This document shows, piece after piece, positions 8,382 through 17,425 of a stretch of 45,254 bases of DNA. Each line of letters begins with the position of its first letter. Position 1 is the first letter of the stretch. The DNA is from Methylobacterium sp. Leaf108 (lineage in GTDB: Bacteria; Pseudomonadota; Alphaproteobacteria; Rhizobiales; Beijerinckiaceae), in contig NZ_LMND01000011.1 of NCBI RefSeq assembly GCF_001423265.1, positions 1 through 45,254 of the forward strand, written 5' to 3'. The notes beneath the pieces were generated by a model. It was not told where the DNA came from, searched no databases, and saw only the letters and a list, made by a program, of their open reading frames with translations. The translations under genes and the position numbers were made by a program.

Positions 8382-8598
8382 CGTCGCTTCGAGTCCGGGT
8401 CGTTGACGGGCAGGAGGGCTGACCGGCCCGGCACGGGCCACGGCCTGGCCCACCCTTCGTCGGGAGGCCGGTCCGCCCGATCCGGGTTGTCCTGGCTGGG
8501 GGTTCCCTAGCAGATCGCGTCGCGACAGGACACGCCCGAGCGTCCCCGTGGACGCGGGCCTGAGGCGCACGGCCCAGGGGGCTTTCGTGAGACGGGCG

Positions 8599-9630
8599 TC
8601 AGTTGCCGCCGGCGCGATCGGCCGCGAGCTTTTCGGCCCTGGAGCGCTCCTCGGCGCTCAGGCCGGTCAGGGTCTGGTCGAGCCAGGCGTCGGTGAGGCC
8701 CTGGGCCGAGGCCGCGAGGTTCCAGGCCGCCGCCTCCACGAGGTTCTTCTGCACGCCGCGCCCCACCGCGAACAGCCGCGACAGGCGGTTCTGCGCGATG
8801 GCATTTCCGCGGGAGGCGGCGTGCGTGAAGTAGCGTGCGGCGCGGACCTCGTCCTTGGGCAGGCCGGTGCCGTTGAACAGGAGGATGGCGAACTCGACCT
8901 CGCCGGCGAGATCGCCGTTGTCGGCCGCCCGCCGGAACCAGTCGGCGGCCTTGGACGCGTCCTTGGGGACGCCGCGGCCCTGGAGATAGAGCACGCCGAT
9001 GTTGTGCTGGGCGGCGCCGATCTCGCCCTGTGCCGCCTTCTCGAACAGGCTGGCGGCCCGCGCCAGGTCGGCCGGGGCGCCGGTGCCCAGGAGCAGCAGG
9101 CCGAGGTTGTAGGAGGCGGTGACGTCGCCCTTGGCGGCGGCCTGTTCGAGCCAGGCGCGTCCGGCCTTGGGGTCCTTGGGGCCGCCGCGGCCGTCGATCG
9201 CCATGAGGCCGAGGGCCGCCATGGCGTGCGCGTCGCCCTGGGCGGCGGCCAGCCGGTACCATTCGGCCGCCTTGACCGGGTCCTGCCGCACCCCGAGGCC
9301 CTGGTTGTAGAGTTCGCCCACCAGCGTCATGCCGGCGGCGTCCTTGGGGTCCGCCTCGATGCGCTTCGTCGCCTCGCGGAAGGCGGTGGCGTATTGCCCG
9401 CGCTGGTAGGCGCCGAAGGCCACGTCCGGCGTCTTGCTCGACGGGCCCGGCACCGCCCCGATCGCGCCCGGCGTATAGGGGGTCGGCAGGTCCTTGAGCG
9501 GGGCGACCTTGATCGTGCGCGGGGTGGCGGGCACCACGTCCTTGGGCACCCCGTCTCCGGGCGTCTCGGCCGACGCCGTGGACATCGCCCCGAGCAGCGC
9601 CAGCAGGGCCAGTGACGGACGCGTTCTCAC
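8599..9630 (-). CDS. Exported Sel1-repeat (tetratricopeptide-like) protein
   Basis: The protein has 343 residues when read from GTG 9630. That start is strongly indicated because the GTGA at 9630-9627 overlaps the thiE-like stop, so the two genes are translationally coupled, and it gives a clean signal peptide (Leu-rich core, cleavage near Ala-Ser-Ala). The mature part has about six to seven Sel1 repeats of 36 residues, with typical A-x-x-W-Y/F-R-x-A-A and G-V-x-x-D-x-x-K-A segments. Sel1 arrays are protein-binding scaffolds; partner and role are unknown. It is the last gene of the minus-strand gap-pgk-fba run. Confidence 0.85.
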   Translation of the reverse strand: MRTRPSLALLALLGAMSTASAETPGDGVPKDVVPATPRTIKVAPLKDLPTPYTPGAIGAVPGPSSKTPDVAFGAYQRGQYATAFREATKRIEADPKDAAGMTLVGELYNQGLGVRQDPVKAAEWYRLAAAQGDAHAMAALGLMAIDGRGGPKDPKAGRAWLEQAAAKGDVTASYNLGLLLLGTGAPADLARAASLFEKAAQGEIGAAQHNIGVLYLQGRGVPKDASKAADWFRRAADNGDLAGEVEFAILLFNGTGLPKDEVRAARYFTHAASRGNAIAQNRLSRLFAVGRGVQKNLVEAAAWNLAASAQGLTDAWLDQTLTGLSAEERSRAEKLAADRAGGN

Positions 9631-10298
9631 GAGGCGGCGTCCCGCAGGGCCGCCTGCTCGGCCAGCACCGCCATGATCGCGCCGAGATCGGCGGAGGCGT
9701 CGAGCCACAGCCCGCCCTCGATGCCGACGAACTCGGTTCCGGTGGCGGCCAGCGCCGCGACCTGCCCGATCTCCTGCGCCACGGCGATGCAGGGCGTCTC
9801 GAAGATCTCCGTCCACCATTGCGTGCGCGCCAGCACGAGCTCCGCGTCGGGGGCGACGCCGTCGGGGTAGAGCCCGCCGAACATCACGTAGTCGACCCCC
9901 GCCTCCCCCGCCTCCATGGCGGCGTGCTTCGACTCGCCGCCCCTTGCGCCGAGGATGCGGCCGTCGGCGAGGCGCCCGCGCAGGTCGCGCAGGTCGCCCT
10001 CGCCGGGCTTGTCGAGATGGACGCCGTCGGCGCCGCCCCGCGCCGCCACGCTCACGAGGTCGCCGTCATAGCCCGCACAGGCGACGAGGACGGCCGCTCC
10101 GGCCTCCTGCACGCCCGGTGCCAGCCGCTTGACGAGGTTGACGAGGCTGCGCTCGTCGGCCGGCGCCAGCCGCAGCACCACCGCCGCCACGTCGGCGGCC
10201 GCGGTGGCCCTGCGGATCGCCGCGACGAGGCCATCGACGTGGGAGGCCTCGACCCGGTGCGGGGTGAGCAGGGCGAGGCGGGTGCGCGGTGCGGTCAT
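9627..10298 (-). CDS. Divergent thiamine-phosphate-synthase-like (ThiE/TenI fold) protein
   Basis: A 223-residue TIM-barrel protein of the ThiE/TenI group, recognised by Ala-Asp-Gly-Val-His-Leu near residue 95, Gly-Ala-Arg-Gly-Gly and Asp-Tyr-Val-Met-Phe-Gly-Gly-Leu-Tyr-Pro. The pyrophosphate-binding Gln-Tyr-Arg-Glu-Lys motif of true ThiE is replaced by Val-Leu-Arg-Leu-Ala and the Asn-Asp-Arg motif is missing, while a second gene at 32353-33099 keeps both. It is therefore likely a paralogue with another or lost activity. It follows fba by 33 bases and overlaps the Sel1 gene, so it is probably in the fba transcript. Confidence 0.75.
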   Translation of the reverse strand: MTAPRTRLALLTPHRVEASHVDGLVAAIRRATAAADVAAVVLRLAPADERSLVNLVKRLAPGVQEAGAAVLVACAGYDGDLVSVAARGGADGVHLDKPGEGDLRDLRGRLADGRILGARGGESKHAAMEAGEAGVDYVMFGGLYPDGVAPDAELVLARTQWWTEIFETPCIAVAQEIGQVAALAATGTEFVGIEGGLWLDASADLGAIMAVLAEQAALRDAAS

Positions 10299-10331
10299 GG
10301 GGTCCTGGCGTTGACGTCGTGTCCGGTCCGT

Positions 10332-11396
10332 CTACCCGATCCGGGGGTCGAGCGAACCGTCGGCATAGCGTTTGGCCATGGCCGAGACCGAGACCGGACG
10401 GATCTTCGAACCCTGGCCGGCGGTGCCGAACTCCTCGAACCGCTGCTTGCACAGCTTCTGCATCGCGTCCATGGCCGGCTTCAGGTACTTGCGCGGGTCG
10501 AACTCGGCCTTGTTCTCGGCCAGCACCTTCCGGATCTGGCCGGTCATCGCCATGCGGTTGTCGGTGTCGATGTTGATCTTGCGCACGCCGTGCTTGATGC
10601 CGCGCTGGATCTCCTCCACCGGCACGCCCCAGGTCGGCTTCATCTCACCGCCGTACTGGTTGATGATGTCCTGCAGGTCCTGCGGCACCGAGGACGAGCC
10701 GTGCATGACGAGGTGGGTCGTCGGCAGGCGGCGGTGGATCTCCTCGATGACGTTCATGGCGAGCACGTCGCCATCGGGCTGGCGGGTGAACTTGTAGGCG
10801 CCGTGGCTGGTGCCCATCGCCACCGCCAGGGCATCCACCTTGGTGGCCTGCACGAACTTCACCGCCTCGTCCGGGTCGGTGAGGAGCTGGTCGTGGCTGA
10901 GCACGCCTTCCGCGCCGTGGCCGTCCTCGGCCTCGCCCTCGCCGCTCTCCAGCGAGCCGAGCACGCCGAGTTCGCCCTCCACCGAGACGCCGGCCCAATG
11001 CGCCATCTCGGTGACCTTGCGGGTGATCTCGACGTTGTAGGCGTAGTCTGCCGGGGTCTTGCCGTCGGCTTTCAGCGAGCCGTCCATCATCACGGAGGTG
11101 AAGCCGTACTGGATCGCGGTGGCGCAGGTGGCTTCGTTGTTGCCGTGGTCGAGGTGCATGCAGACCGGGATGTGGGGGTAGATCTCCACGAGACCGTCGA
11201 TCAGCTTGGCCAGCACCACGTCGTTGGCATAGGCGCGCGCGCCCTTGCTCGCCTGGAGGATCACCGGCGAATCGGTGGCGTCGGCCGCCGCCATGATGGC
11301 GAGCCCCTGCTCCATGTTGTTCATGTTGAAGGCGGGCACGCCGTAGCCGAACTCGGCGGCGTGGTCGAGGAGTTGCCTGAGGGTGATGCGTGCCAT
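10332..11396 (-). CDS. fba: Class II fructose-bisphosphate aldolase
   Basis: Cleaves fructose-1,6-bisphosphate (and sedoheptulose bisphosphate in the Calvin-type subgroup) with a zinc ion. The 354-residue protein has the metal/catalytic segments [21 protein letters not shown] and Val-Met-His-Gly-Ser-Ser-Ser, then Asn-Ile-Asp-Thr-Asp. ATG 11396 is preceded by GGGAAA and gives the family's [14 protein letters not shown] start; a TTG 15 bases upstream is less likely. It sits downstream of pgk across a hairpin-rich gap and upstream of the thiE-like gene. Confidence 0.95.
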   Translation of the reverse strand: MARITLRQLLDHAAEFGYGVPAFNMNNMEQGLAIMAAADATDSPVILQASKGARAYANDVVLAKLIDGLVEIYPHIPVCMHLDHGNNEATCATAIQYGFTSVMMDGSLKADGKTPADYAYNVEITRKVTEMAHWAGVSVEGELGVLGSLESGEGEAEDGHGAEGVLSHDQLLTDPDEAVKFVQATKVDALAVAMGTSHGAYKFTRQPDGDVLAMNVIEEIHRRLPTTHLVMHGSSSVPQDLQDIINQYGGEMKPTWGVPVEEIQRGIKHGVRKINIDTDNRMAMTGQIRKVLAENKAEFDPRKYLKPAMDAMQKLCKQRFEEFGTAGQGSKIRPVSVSAMAKRYADGSLDPRIG

Positions 11397-11450
11397 GATC
11401 CGGTTTCCCAATCATCTGCGGTCGGCACAGCAAGGCCGATCCTGATCCAT

Positions 11451-11500
11451 CACCTCGTCCTGAGGTGCCGTAGCGAAGCGGAGGCCTCGAAGGAGCCCTC
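11451..11500. repeat. Dispersed-repeat-like element with nested inverted repeats
   Basis: CACCTC (11451-11456) pairs with GAGGTG (11462-11467) around GTCCT, followed by a GAGGCCTC palindrome (11481-11488). The pattern of CCTGAGGTGCC, an AGCGAAGCGGA segment and GCCTCGAAGGAG resembles intergenic dispersed repeats common in Methylobacterium and related genomes; that match is from memory. It lies between pgk and fba on the untranslated part of their transcript. Confidence 0.6.
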
Positions 11501-11523
11501 CCGTTCTCGATGTGATCCCCGGA

Positions 11524-11576
11524 CCCTCCCTCGAGGCCCGCTGCCGCGTGCCCCTCCGAATGAGGTCGAGGGAGGG
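11524..11576 (-). terminator. Long hairpin just after the pgk stop
   Basis: A perfect 11-bp inverted repeat, CCCTCCCTCGA (11524-11534) and TCGAGGGAGGG (11566-11576), with 31 bases between arms, lies eight bases past the pgk stop. There is no U-tract. It may act as a partial terminator or a 3'-end stabiliser that sets unequal expression of pgk and fba. Confidence 0.5.
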
Positions 11577-11583
11577 ACGACGC

Positions 11584-12786
11584 TTATTCCTTCACCCGCA
11601 ACGCCTCGACGCCCGGGAGCACCTTGCCCTCCAGCCATTCGAGAAAGGCGCCGCCGGCGGTGGAGACGTAGGAGAAATCCTGCGCCACGCCGGCATGGTT
11701 GAGGGCGGCCACCGTGTCGCCGCCGCCGGCCACGGAGACCAGCTTGCCGGCGCGGGTGCGCTCGGCCGCATGCCGGGCCGCGGCCACCGTCGCGGCGTCG
11801 AAGGGCGTCAGCTCGAAGGCGCCCAGCGGTCCGTTCCAGACCAGGGTCGCCGCCTCGTCGATGGCGCCCTCGATCTCGGCGACGGAGGCCGGGCCGGCAT
11901 CGAGGATCATGCCGGTCTCGGAGACCGCGGCGACCGGGACGGTCTCGTGGGGGGCGTTTGCCTTGAACTCGGTCGCCACCACCGCGTCCACCGGCAGGAT
12001 GATCCGGCACCCGGCCGCCTTTGCCGCGGCGAGGATGCGCAGGGCGGTCTCGGCGAGATCCTTCTCGCACAGGGACTTGCCGACGCTCGAGCCTTGCGCG
12101 TGCAGGAAGGTGTTGGCCATGCCGCCGCCGATCACCAAGCTGTCGACCTTGGTGACCAGGTTTTCCAGGAGGTCGATCTTGGAGGAGACCTTGGCGCCGC
12201 CCACCAGCGCGATCACCGGCCGGGTCGGTGCCTCGAGTCCCTTGGTGAGGGCGTCGAGCTCGGCCTGCATCAGGCGGCCGGCGAAGGCCGGCAGGAGGTG
12301 GGCGAGGCCTTCCGTCGAGGCATGGGCCCGATGGGCGGCCGAGAAGGCCTCGTTGACGTAGACGTCGCCGTTGGCGGCCAGCGCGGCCGTAAAGGCGGGG
12401 TCGTTCGTTTCCTCGCCGGCATGGAAACGGGTGTTTTCCAGGAGCAGCACCTCGCCGTCGCCCAGGGCGGAGACGGCGGCGGCGGCGGCCTCGCCGATGC
12501 AATCGTCGGCGAAGGCGACCGGGCGCCCGAGCCTCTCCGACAGGGTCGCGACCACGGGCCGGAGCGAGTCGCGCGGCTCGGGCTTGCCCTTCGGGCGCCC
12601 GAAGTGGGCGAGCAGCACCGCGCGTCCGCCCTGGTCGGCGATCTCTTTGATGGTCGGTACGATCCGCTCGATCCGGGTCGCGTCGGTGACGCGTCCGGCC
12701 TCCATCGGCACGTTGAGATCGACGCGCAGCAACACCCGCTTGCCCGAGAGCGAGCCGGCGTCGTCGAGGGTACGGAACGCGGTCAT
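11584..12786 (-). CDS. pgk: Phosphoglycerate kinase
   Basis: Interconverts 1,3-bisphosphoglycerate/ADP and 3-phosphoglycerate/ATP. The 400-residue protein is of normal length, with the N-terminal Arg-Val-Asp-Leu-Asn-Val-Pro substrate motif, [14 protein letters not shown], the Gly-Gly-Ala-Lys-Val-Ser-Ser-Lys hinge and the nucleotide motif Val-Ala-Gly-Gly-Gly-Asp-Thr. It lies in the gap-pgk-fba order, 43 bases after the small membrane protein gene, and probably shares its transcript. Confidence 0.96.
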   Translation of the reverse strand: MTAFRTLDDAGSLSGKRVLLRVDLNVPMEAGRVTDATRIERIVPTIKEIADQGGRAVLLAHFGRPKGKPEPRDSLRPVVATLSERLGRPVAFADDCIGEAAAAAVSALGDGEVLLLENTRFHAGEETNDPAFTAALAANGDVYVNEAFSAAHRAHASTEGLAHLLPAFAGRLMQAELDALTKGLEAPTRPVIALVGGAKVSSKIDLLENLVTKVDSLVIGGGMANTFLHAQGSSVGKSLCEKDLAETALRILAAAKAAGCRIILPVDAVVATEFKANAPHETVPVAAVSETGMILDAGPASVAEIEGAIDEAATLVWNGPLGAFELTPFDAATVAAARHAAERTRAGKLVSVAGGGDTVAALNHAGVAQDFSYVSTAGGAFLEWLEGKVLPGVEALRVKE

Positions 12787-12829
12787 GCTGGCCTTTTCAC
12801 GCTGGAATCCTGTCGGCGGCTCGCCCGGC

Positions 12830-13357
12830 TCAGACCGGGATGAGCGCCTGGAGGTTGAGCCGCTGGACGGCGATGGTCAGGACGACGGTGAGCACCGCGG
12901 TGATGACGGCGGTGAGCACGAGGGCCCCGGCACCCGGCAGGCGCTTGGTGCGGTCCGCGATCGCCCGCACCTCGCTGCGCAGGGCGGTGAGGTCGGACTG
13001 GCGCGCCGCCTCGTTCATGCGCTGGGCTGCGCCCTCGACCTTGTCCTCGACCTTGGACAGCAGCGCCTCGGAGCGGGCGTACTTGTCCTCGATCCGGGCG
13101 CATTTGTCCTCGATCCGGGCGAGCTGGTCGCCCGCCGCGGAGGCCGATGTCGTCCTGACCGCGGTCACAGGCTCCGGTGCGGCTGCGGCCACCGGAGTCG
13201 CCGCCGCGACGACGGCCGCGGTCGGCTGTGGCGAGGAGGAAATCGGGGACGAGGGGGTCGGCGATGAGCCGCCGGGAATGAAGTCGCTGCCGGCCGTGGT
13301 CGTCGTCGAGGCCTTCGTCGTCGGGGAGGCCGTGGTCGTCGGCGAAGTCTCGGTCAT
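12830..13357 (-). CDS. Single-pass membrane coiled-coil protein between gap and pgk
   Basis: No family recognised. The 175-residue protein starts with about 70 residues of Thr/Ser/Pro/Ala low complexity, continues with a charged coiled coil near residues 75-140 holding imperfect repeats of Ile-Glu-Asp-Lys-x-Ala-Arg, and ends with one strong transmembrane helix (Gly-Ala-Leu-Val-Leu-Thr-Ala-Val-Ile onward) about 25 residues long. A C-terminal anchor with the coiled coil in the cytosol is likely. ATG 13357 has AGG at about ten bases; a GTG three codons upstream is the alternative. It is inserted in a gene order that is usually purely glycolytic. Confidence 0.75.
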   Translation of the reverse strand: MTETSPTTTASPTTKASTTTTAGSDFIPGGSSPTPSSPISSSPQPTAAVVAAATPVAAAAPEPVTAVRTTSASAAGDQLARIEDKCARIEDKYARSEALLSKVEDKVEGAAQRMNEAARQSDLTALRSEVRAIADRTKRLPGAGALVLTAVITAVLTVVLTIAVQRLNLQALIPV

Positions 13358-13478
13358 CTCGGGCACACCTGGTCGCGGGCGGGGAGGATGCGGGGCGCGT
13401 CGGTCGTCGATCCGACCGCTCCGGGCGGCCCGGCGTCAAAGACGCCGTCCGCCCGGAGCGGGTGGTCCGATCCCGAGC

Positions 13479-14486
13479 CTAGAGCAGCTTGCCCATGGCC
13501 ACGGCGGTGTCCGCCATGCGGTTCGAGAAGCCCCACTCGTTGTCGTACCAGGCGAGGATGCGCACGAAGGTGCCGTCCATCACCTTGGTCTGGTCCATGT
13601 GGAACGTCGAGGAATGGGGGTCGTGGTTGAAGTCGATCGAGACGTTGGGCGCGTCGGTATAGGCGAGCACGCCTTTCAGCGGGCCGTCGGCCGCCGCGCG
13701 GATCGCGGCGTTGATCTCCTCGACGGAGGTCGCGCGCTTGGCCGTGAAGACGAGGTCCACCGCCGAAACGTTGGGGGTCGGCACGCGGATCGAGGTGCCG
13801 TCGAGCTTGCCCTTCAGTTCCGGCAGGACGAGCCCCACGGCCTTGGCCGCGCCGGTGGAGGTCGGGATCATCGACAGGGCGGCGGCACGGGCCCGGTAGA
13901 GGTCCTTGTGCATCTGGTCGAGCGAGGGCTGGTCGTTGGTGTAGGAGTGGATGGTGGTCATGAAGCCGCGCTCGATCCCCACGAGGTCGTGGAGCACCTT
14001 GGCCACCGGCACCAGGCAGTTGGTGGTGCAGGAGGCGTTCGAGATCACCACGTGGTCGGCGGTGAGGGCGTCGTGGTTGATGCCGTAGACCACGGTGAGG
14101 TCGGCGCCGTCGGCGGGGGCGGACACGATCACGCGCTTGGCGCCGGCGTCGAGATGGGCCTTGGCCTTGTCGCGGCTCGTGAAGATGCCGGTGCATTCCA
14201 GCGCGATGTCCACCCCGAGCTCGCGGTGCGGCAGCTCGGCCGGGTTGCGCACGGCGGTGACCTTGATGCGCCGGCCGTCGACGACGATGAACTCGCCGTC
14301 GACCTCGACCTTCGCGTTAAAGCGGCCGTGGATCGAATCGAACCGCAGGAGATGGGCGTTCGTCTCGACGGGCCCGAGATCGTTGATCGCCACGACCTCG
14401 ATGTCCGTGCGTCCGGCTTCGTGGATGGCGCGCAGCACGTTGCGGCCGATGCGTCCGAACCCGTTGATGGCAACCTTGACCGTCAC
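13479..14486 (-). CDS. gap: Type I glyceraldehyde-3-phosphate dehydrogenase
   Basis: The 335-residue NAD(P)-dependent enzyme of glycolysis/Calvin-type flux has the Rossmann motif Ile-Asn-Gly-Phe-Gly-Arg-Ile-Gly-Arg at the N-terminus, the catalytic Cys in Ser-Asn-Ala-Ser-Cys-Thr-Thr-Asn, and the C-terminal Trp-Tyr-Asp-Asn-Glu-Trp-Gly-Phe-Ser. The start is GTG 14486 with AAGGA about ten bases before it; the frame is open further upstream but only with Pro/Gly-rich residues. It is the first gene of the minus-strand carbon block. The downstream membrane protein gene starts 121 bases after its stop. Confidence 0.95.
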   Translation of the reverse strand: MTVKVAINGFGRIGRNVLRAIHEAGRTDIEVVAINDLGPVETNAHLLRFDSIHGRFNAKVEVDGEFIVVDGRRIKVTAVRNPAELPHRELGVDIALECTGIFTSRDKAKAHLDAGAKRVIVSAPADGADLTVVYGINHDALTADHVVISNASCTTNCLVPVAKVLHDLVGIERGFMTTIHSYTNDQPSLDQMHKDLYRARAAALSMIPTSTGAAKAVGLVLPELKGKLDGTSIRVPTPNVSAVDLVFTAKRATSVEEINAAIRAAADGPLKGVLAYTDAPNVSIDFNHDPHSSTFHMDQTKVMDGTFVRILAWYDNEWGFSNRMADTAVAMGKLL

Positions 14487-14916
14487 GGCCTGATATCCTT
14501 CTTCTGTCGAGGGGCCGGGCGTCCGGCGCCCCCGTGAGGCCCACATCGGCACGCCGGGGCCGCCGGGCAAGAACACTCTCGCGCGAGATCGCTCCCGCGA
14601 ACGACACCGCGTGGCCCGGATGCCGGCGTTTCGCGCCGCGCCCGTTCCTGAGCGGTGCCACGTTTGAACCTGAGATGAACCGGCCGGCCCCCGCGCTGGC
14701 GCGGGGTCGGACCGTTCGCGGCCCCGCGGGGCCTGTCGTCAGGCGGACGAGGGCTGACTATCATGGCCGTTCGGGCTGGCAAAGGTTGCCGGGTGACGAT
14801 CGGACGCGAAAGTCAGGTTGATTTCCCGACCCGGCCGGCTCGACAATGCGGGCCGTCAGAACGCGCCTTGGCGATGATGTCCCGATCGTAAGGCCCCGCA
14901 CCGTGAGATCCCGATC
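14487..14916. promoter_or_regulatory. Divergent intergenic region upstream of gap
   Basis: A 430-base gap separates gap (minus) from the coiled-coil protein gene (plus). It should hold the gap-operon promoter. It has a hairpin, CCCCGCG/CGCGGGG (14689-14706), and a perfect 14-bp palindrome GGCCCCGCGGGGCC (14720-14733). No clear -35/-10 pair or CbbR site can be assigned by eye, and I see no supported gene. Confidence 0.5.
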
Positions 14917-15204
14917 GTGAGCCACGCCGCCGGCCCCGGCATCCTGCGCCTCGAAGCCGCCCTGACCCGGCTCGAGGAGGCCGTCGCCCAGCGCTTCTCG
15001 GCGGTGCGCGCACCGGGCGAGACCGAGATCGAGCTCGCGATCATGGGCGAGGACAGGGCGCGGCTCGCCGCCGAGCTCGATGCGGCCAGCGCCCGGCTCG
15101 CCGCGGTGGAGGCCACCACCGACGACGTCGGGCATCGCCTGGGGCGCGCCATCGCCACGGTCGAGGGCGTCCTGCTGCGGCCCCGCCGCCATCCCGACCT
15201 CTGA
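14917..15204 (+). CDS. Small coiled-coil protein upstream of zapA (DUF4164-like)
   Basis: A 95-residue, almost wholly helical protein with heptad-like Leu/Ala spacing from about residue 10 to 85 and no membrane segment. In alphaproteobacteria a protein of this kind (DUF4164 family) often lies directly before zapA, which begins 15 bases after this stop; the family name is from that synteny and from composition. The start is GTG 14917, which is poorly supported by its upstream sequence. A role in cell division with ZapA is inference only. Confidence 0.65.
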   Translation: MSHAAGPGILRLEAALTRLEEAVAQRFSAVRAPGETEIELAIMGEDRARLAAELDAASARLAAVEATTDDVGHRLGRAIATVEGVLLRPRRHPDL

Positions 15205-15219
15205 GCGGACGGCGCGCCC

Positions 15220-15579
15220 ATGCCCCAGATCAACGTCACCATCGACGGCAAGAGCTACCGGATGGCCTGCGCCGAGGGCGAGGAGCCGCACCTGGCCGCC
15301 CTCGCCGCGAGCTTCGGCGCCAAGGTCGCCGAGATGCGCCAGGCCTTCGGCGAGATCGGCGACATGCGCCTCCAGGTGATGGCGGCGCTGACCCAGGCCG
15401 ACGAACTGCTGGAGGTCCGTCGCCGTCTCGCCGACCTCGAGGCCGAGACCGGGGCGATCCGCGAGCGCCTCGCCTCCCTCGACGCCGAGCGGGCGGTGGA
15501 CGAGGCGCAGCTGGAGGACGGGCTCAACCGGGCGGCCGAGCGGATCGAGCGACTGGCCCACAGGCTGGCGACGGGGTGA
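15220..15579 (+). CDS. zapA: Cell division protein ZapA
   Basis: ZapA cross-links FtsZ protofilaments at the division ring. The 119-residue protein has the family's N-terminal beta-strand pattern, Pro-Gln-Ile-Asn-Val-Thr-Ile-Asp-Gly-Lys-Ser-Tyr, with Leu-Ala-Ala-Leu-Ala following, and a long C-terminal coiled coil (about residues 55-115) for tetramer formation. Start ATG 15220. The order DUF4164-like, zapA, 6S RNA candidate, fau is the known alphaproteobacterial arrangement and supports the call. Confidence 0.85.
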   Translation: MPQINVTIDGKSYRMACAEGEEPHLAALAASFGAKVAEMRQAFGEIGDMRLQVMAALTQADELLEVRRRLADLEAETGAIRERLASLDAERAVDEAQLEDGLNRAAERIERLAHRLATG

Positions 15580-15599
15580 GGTTCCCCCTGGCGCCGCGC

Positions 15600-15760
15600 C
15601 CCCGCCGACGCTACATACTGCTGGCGGGGCTGCAGAGTCCGTCAGGAGCACTTTCCCCGGGGCCTTATCGACTCCCCCGGGAGCTGTCCCTGGCCTCGTC
15701 CCTGGACTTGGTCAACACGGCGCCCACCTACACTGTAGGTTTCCCGGGATCGATCCTCCA
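15600..15760 (+). ncRNA. ssrS: 6S RNA candidate
   Basis: The gap between zapA and 5-formyl-THF cyclo-ligase is where ssrS lies in many proteobacteria. It contains structured sequence: a CCCCGGGG-GCCTTATCGA-CTCCCCCGGG region (about 15655-15680), a GACTTGGTCAACACGGCGCC segment, and a perfect 6-bp hairpin, ACCTAC (15726-15731) with GTAGGT (15735-15740). 6S RNA binds sigma-70 RNA polymerase by mimicking an open promoter. Ends are estimates; the identification rests on synteny and pattern, not on a covariance search. Confidence 0.65.
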
Positions 15761-15769
15761 ACGGCTCAC

Positions 15770-16363
15770 GTGGCTCCGCACTCCTCCTCCCCCACCTCCG
15801 GCCTCAAGGCCACCCTTCGCGAGGCCGTCCTCGCCCGGCGCGACGGGCTTTCGCCCGAGGCCCGCCGCGACGGGTCCGTGGCCGTCGCCGATGCGGTCAT
15901 GGCCATCGACGCCCTCGCCGGGGCGCAGATCGTCGGGGCGTTCTGGCCGATCCGCAGCGAGGTCGATCCGCGCCCGCTCATCGACCGGCTGTTCGCCCGC
16001 GGCCAGCGCGTCGCCCTGCCGAAGGTGACGCCCGAGGGCCTCGTGTTCCGCGAGTGGAAGGCCGGCGAGGCCCTGGTCGCGGGCCGCTTCGGCCTGAGCG
16101 AGCCGCGCGACGACCTCCCTCCCCTCGATCCCACCGCCCTGATCGTGCCGCTGGCGGCCTTCGACCGCCGCGGCCATCGCATCGGCTACGGGCGCGGCTA
16201 CTACGACCGGGCGATCGCGCGCCTCAGCGGCAACGGCCCGGTCCTCACCATCGGGATCGCCTTCGCGGTCCAGGAGATCGAGGCGGTCCCGGCCGAGCCG
16301 CACGACCGGCCCCTCGACCATCTCGTGACCGAGGCCGGCCCCGTCTCCCTCCTCCGGACCTGA
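15770..16363 (+). CDS. fau: 5-formyltetrahydrofolate cyclo-ligase
   Basis: Converts 5-formyl-THF and ATP to 5,10-methenyl-THF. The 197-residue protein has the N-terminal Lys/Arg-rich helix, the Gly-Ala-Phe-Trp-Pro-Ile-Arg-Ser-Glu-Val-Asp substrate segment, Ala-Leu-Pro-Lys-Val, and the signature Phe-Asp-Arg-Arg-Gly-His-Arg-Ile-Gly-Tyr-Gly-Arg-Gly-Tyr-Tyr-Asp. Start is GTG 15770. It lies 13 bases before the phosphoesterase gene and follows the 6S RNA candidate, as in other proteobacteria. Confidence 0.92.
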   Translation: MAPHSSSPTSGLKATLREAVLARRDGLSPEARRDGSVAVADAVMAIDALAGAQIVGAFWPIRSEVDPRPLIDRLFARGQRVALPKVTPEGLVFREWKAGEALVAGRFGLSEPRDDLPPLDPTALIVPLAAFDRRGHRIGYGRGYYDRAIARLSGNGPVLTIGIAFAVQEIEAVPAEPHDRPLDHLVTEAGPVSLLRT

Positions 16364-16376
16364 AGGCCCGCCGCCG

Positions 16377-17198
16377 ATGCGCCTCCTCTTCCTCGGTGAC
16401 GTCGTCGGGCGTCCCGGCCGCTCCGCCGTGACCGGCCGCCTGCCGGCCCTGCGCGAACGCTGGCGCCTCGATTGCGTGGTGATCAACGGCGAGAACGCCG
16501 CCGGCGGCTTCGGCATCACCGAGGCGATCTGCGACGAGCTCCTCCAGGCCGGGGCCGACGCGGTGACGCTGGGCAACCACTCCTTCGACCAGCGCGAGGC
16601 CCTGGTCTTCATCGCCCGCCAGACCCGCCTCGTGCGCCCGGCCAACTACCCGCCGGGCACGCCCGGGCGCGGCGCCACGGTGGTGGAGACCCGCGCCGGC
16701 GCGCGCGTCCTCGTCCTCAACGTGATGGGGCGGATCTACCTCGACGCCCTCGACGATCCCTTCGCGGCGGCCGAGCGCGAACTCACCGCCTGCCCGCTCG
16801 GCGAGGTCGCGGACGCGGTGATCGTGGACGTCCACGCCGAGGCGACCAGCGAAAAGCAGGCCTTCGGGTACTTCCTCGACGGCCGCGCCAGCCTGGTGGT
16901 GGGCACCCACACCCACACCCCGACCTCGGACCACCGCATTCTGCCCGGCGGCACCGCCTACCTCTCCGACGCCGGCATGTGCGGCGACTACGATTCGATC
17001 CTCGGCATGCAGAAGGACGAGCCCCTGCGCCGCTTCCTGCAGAAGACCCCCGGCGCCCGCCTCGAGGCGGCGCAGGGGACCGGCACCCTGTGCGGCATCG
17101 CGGTGGAGACGGACGACGCCACCGGCCTCGCCACGCGGGTGGCGCCGGTGCGCCTCGGGCCGCATCTGGAGGAGACCTGGCCGCGGGAGTGGGATTGA
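16377..17198 (+). CDS. YmdB-family metallophosphoesterase
   Basis: This matches the TIGR00282/YmdB family of dinuclear metal phosphodiesterases that hydrolyse 2',3'-cyclic (and in some cases 3',5'-cyclic) nucleotides. Metal ligands are visible: Asp8 in Leu-Gly-Asp-Val-Val-Gly, Glu39-Asn40 in Asn-Gly-Glu-Asn-Ala-Ala-Gly-Gly, Asn67-His68 in Gly-Asn-His-Ser-Phe-Asp, Asp-Val-His-Ala-Glu, and Gly-Thr-His-Thr-His-Thr. At 273 residues the length is normal. It follows fau by 13 bases and is probably co-transcribed. Confidence 0.9.
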   Translation: MRLLFLGDVVGRPGRSAVTGRLPALRERWRLDCVVINGENAAGGFGITEAICDELLQAGADAVTLGNHSFDQREALVFIARQTRLVRPANYPPGTPGRGATVVETRAGARVLVLNVMGRIYLDALDDPFAAAERELTACPLGEVADAVIVDVHAEATSEKQAFGYFLDGRASLVVGTHTHTPTSDHRILPGGTAYLSDAGMCGDYDSILGMQKDEPLRRFLQKTPGARLEAAQGTGTLCGIAVETDDATGLATRVAPVRLGPHLEETWPREWD

Positions 17199-17425
17199 GG
17201 CGGTCCCAAGGGATAGCGGTGCCGCGACGCACGACGCCGGTCGGTCTGCAGATTCCGATTGGACGATAGGACGGGCCCTTTGACGACTGCATCCATGGGC
17301 ACCTGTCAGCATTTTGACTTGAGGAACATTGCTTTCGCCGCAAGCGCCGGTTGACGGACGTGCGATTTCCGAACACAACTTGAGGGTGTTTTATGCGGCA
17401 CTGAAGTTGTGGGAAGGACGTCCTC

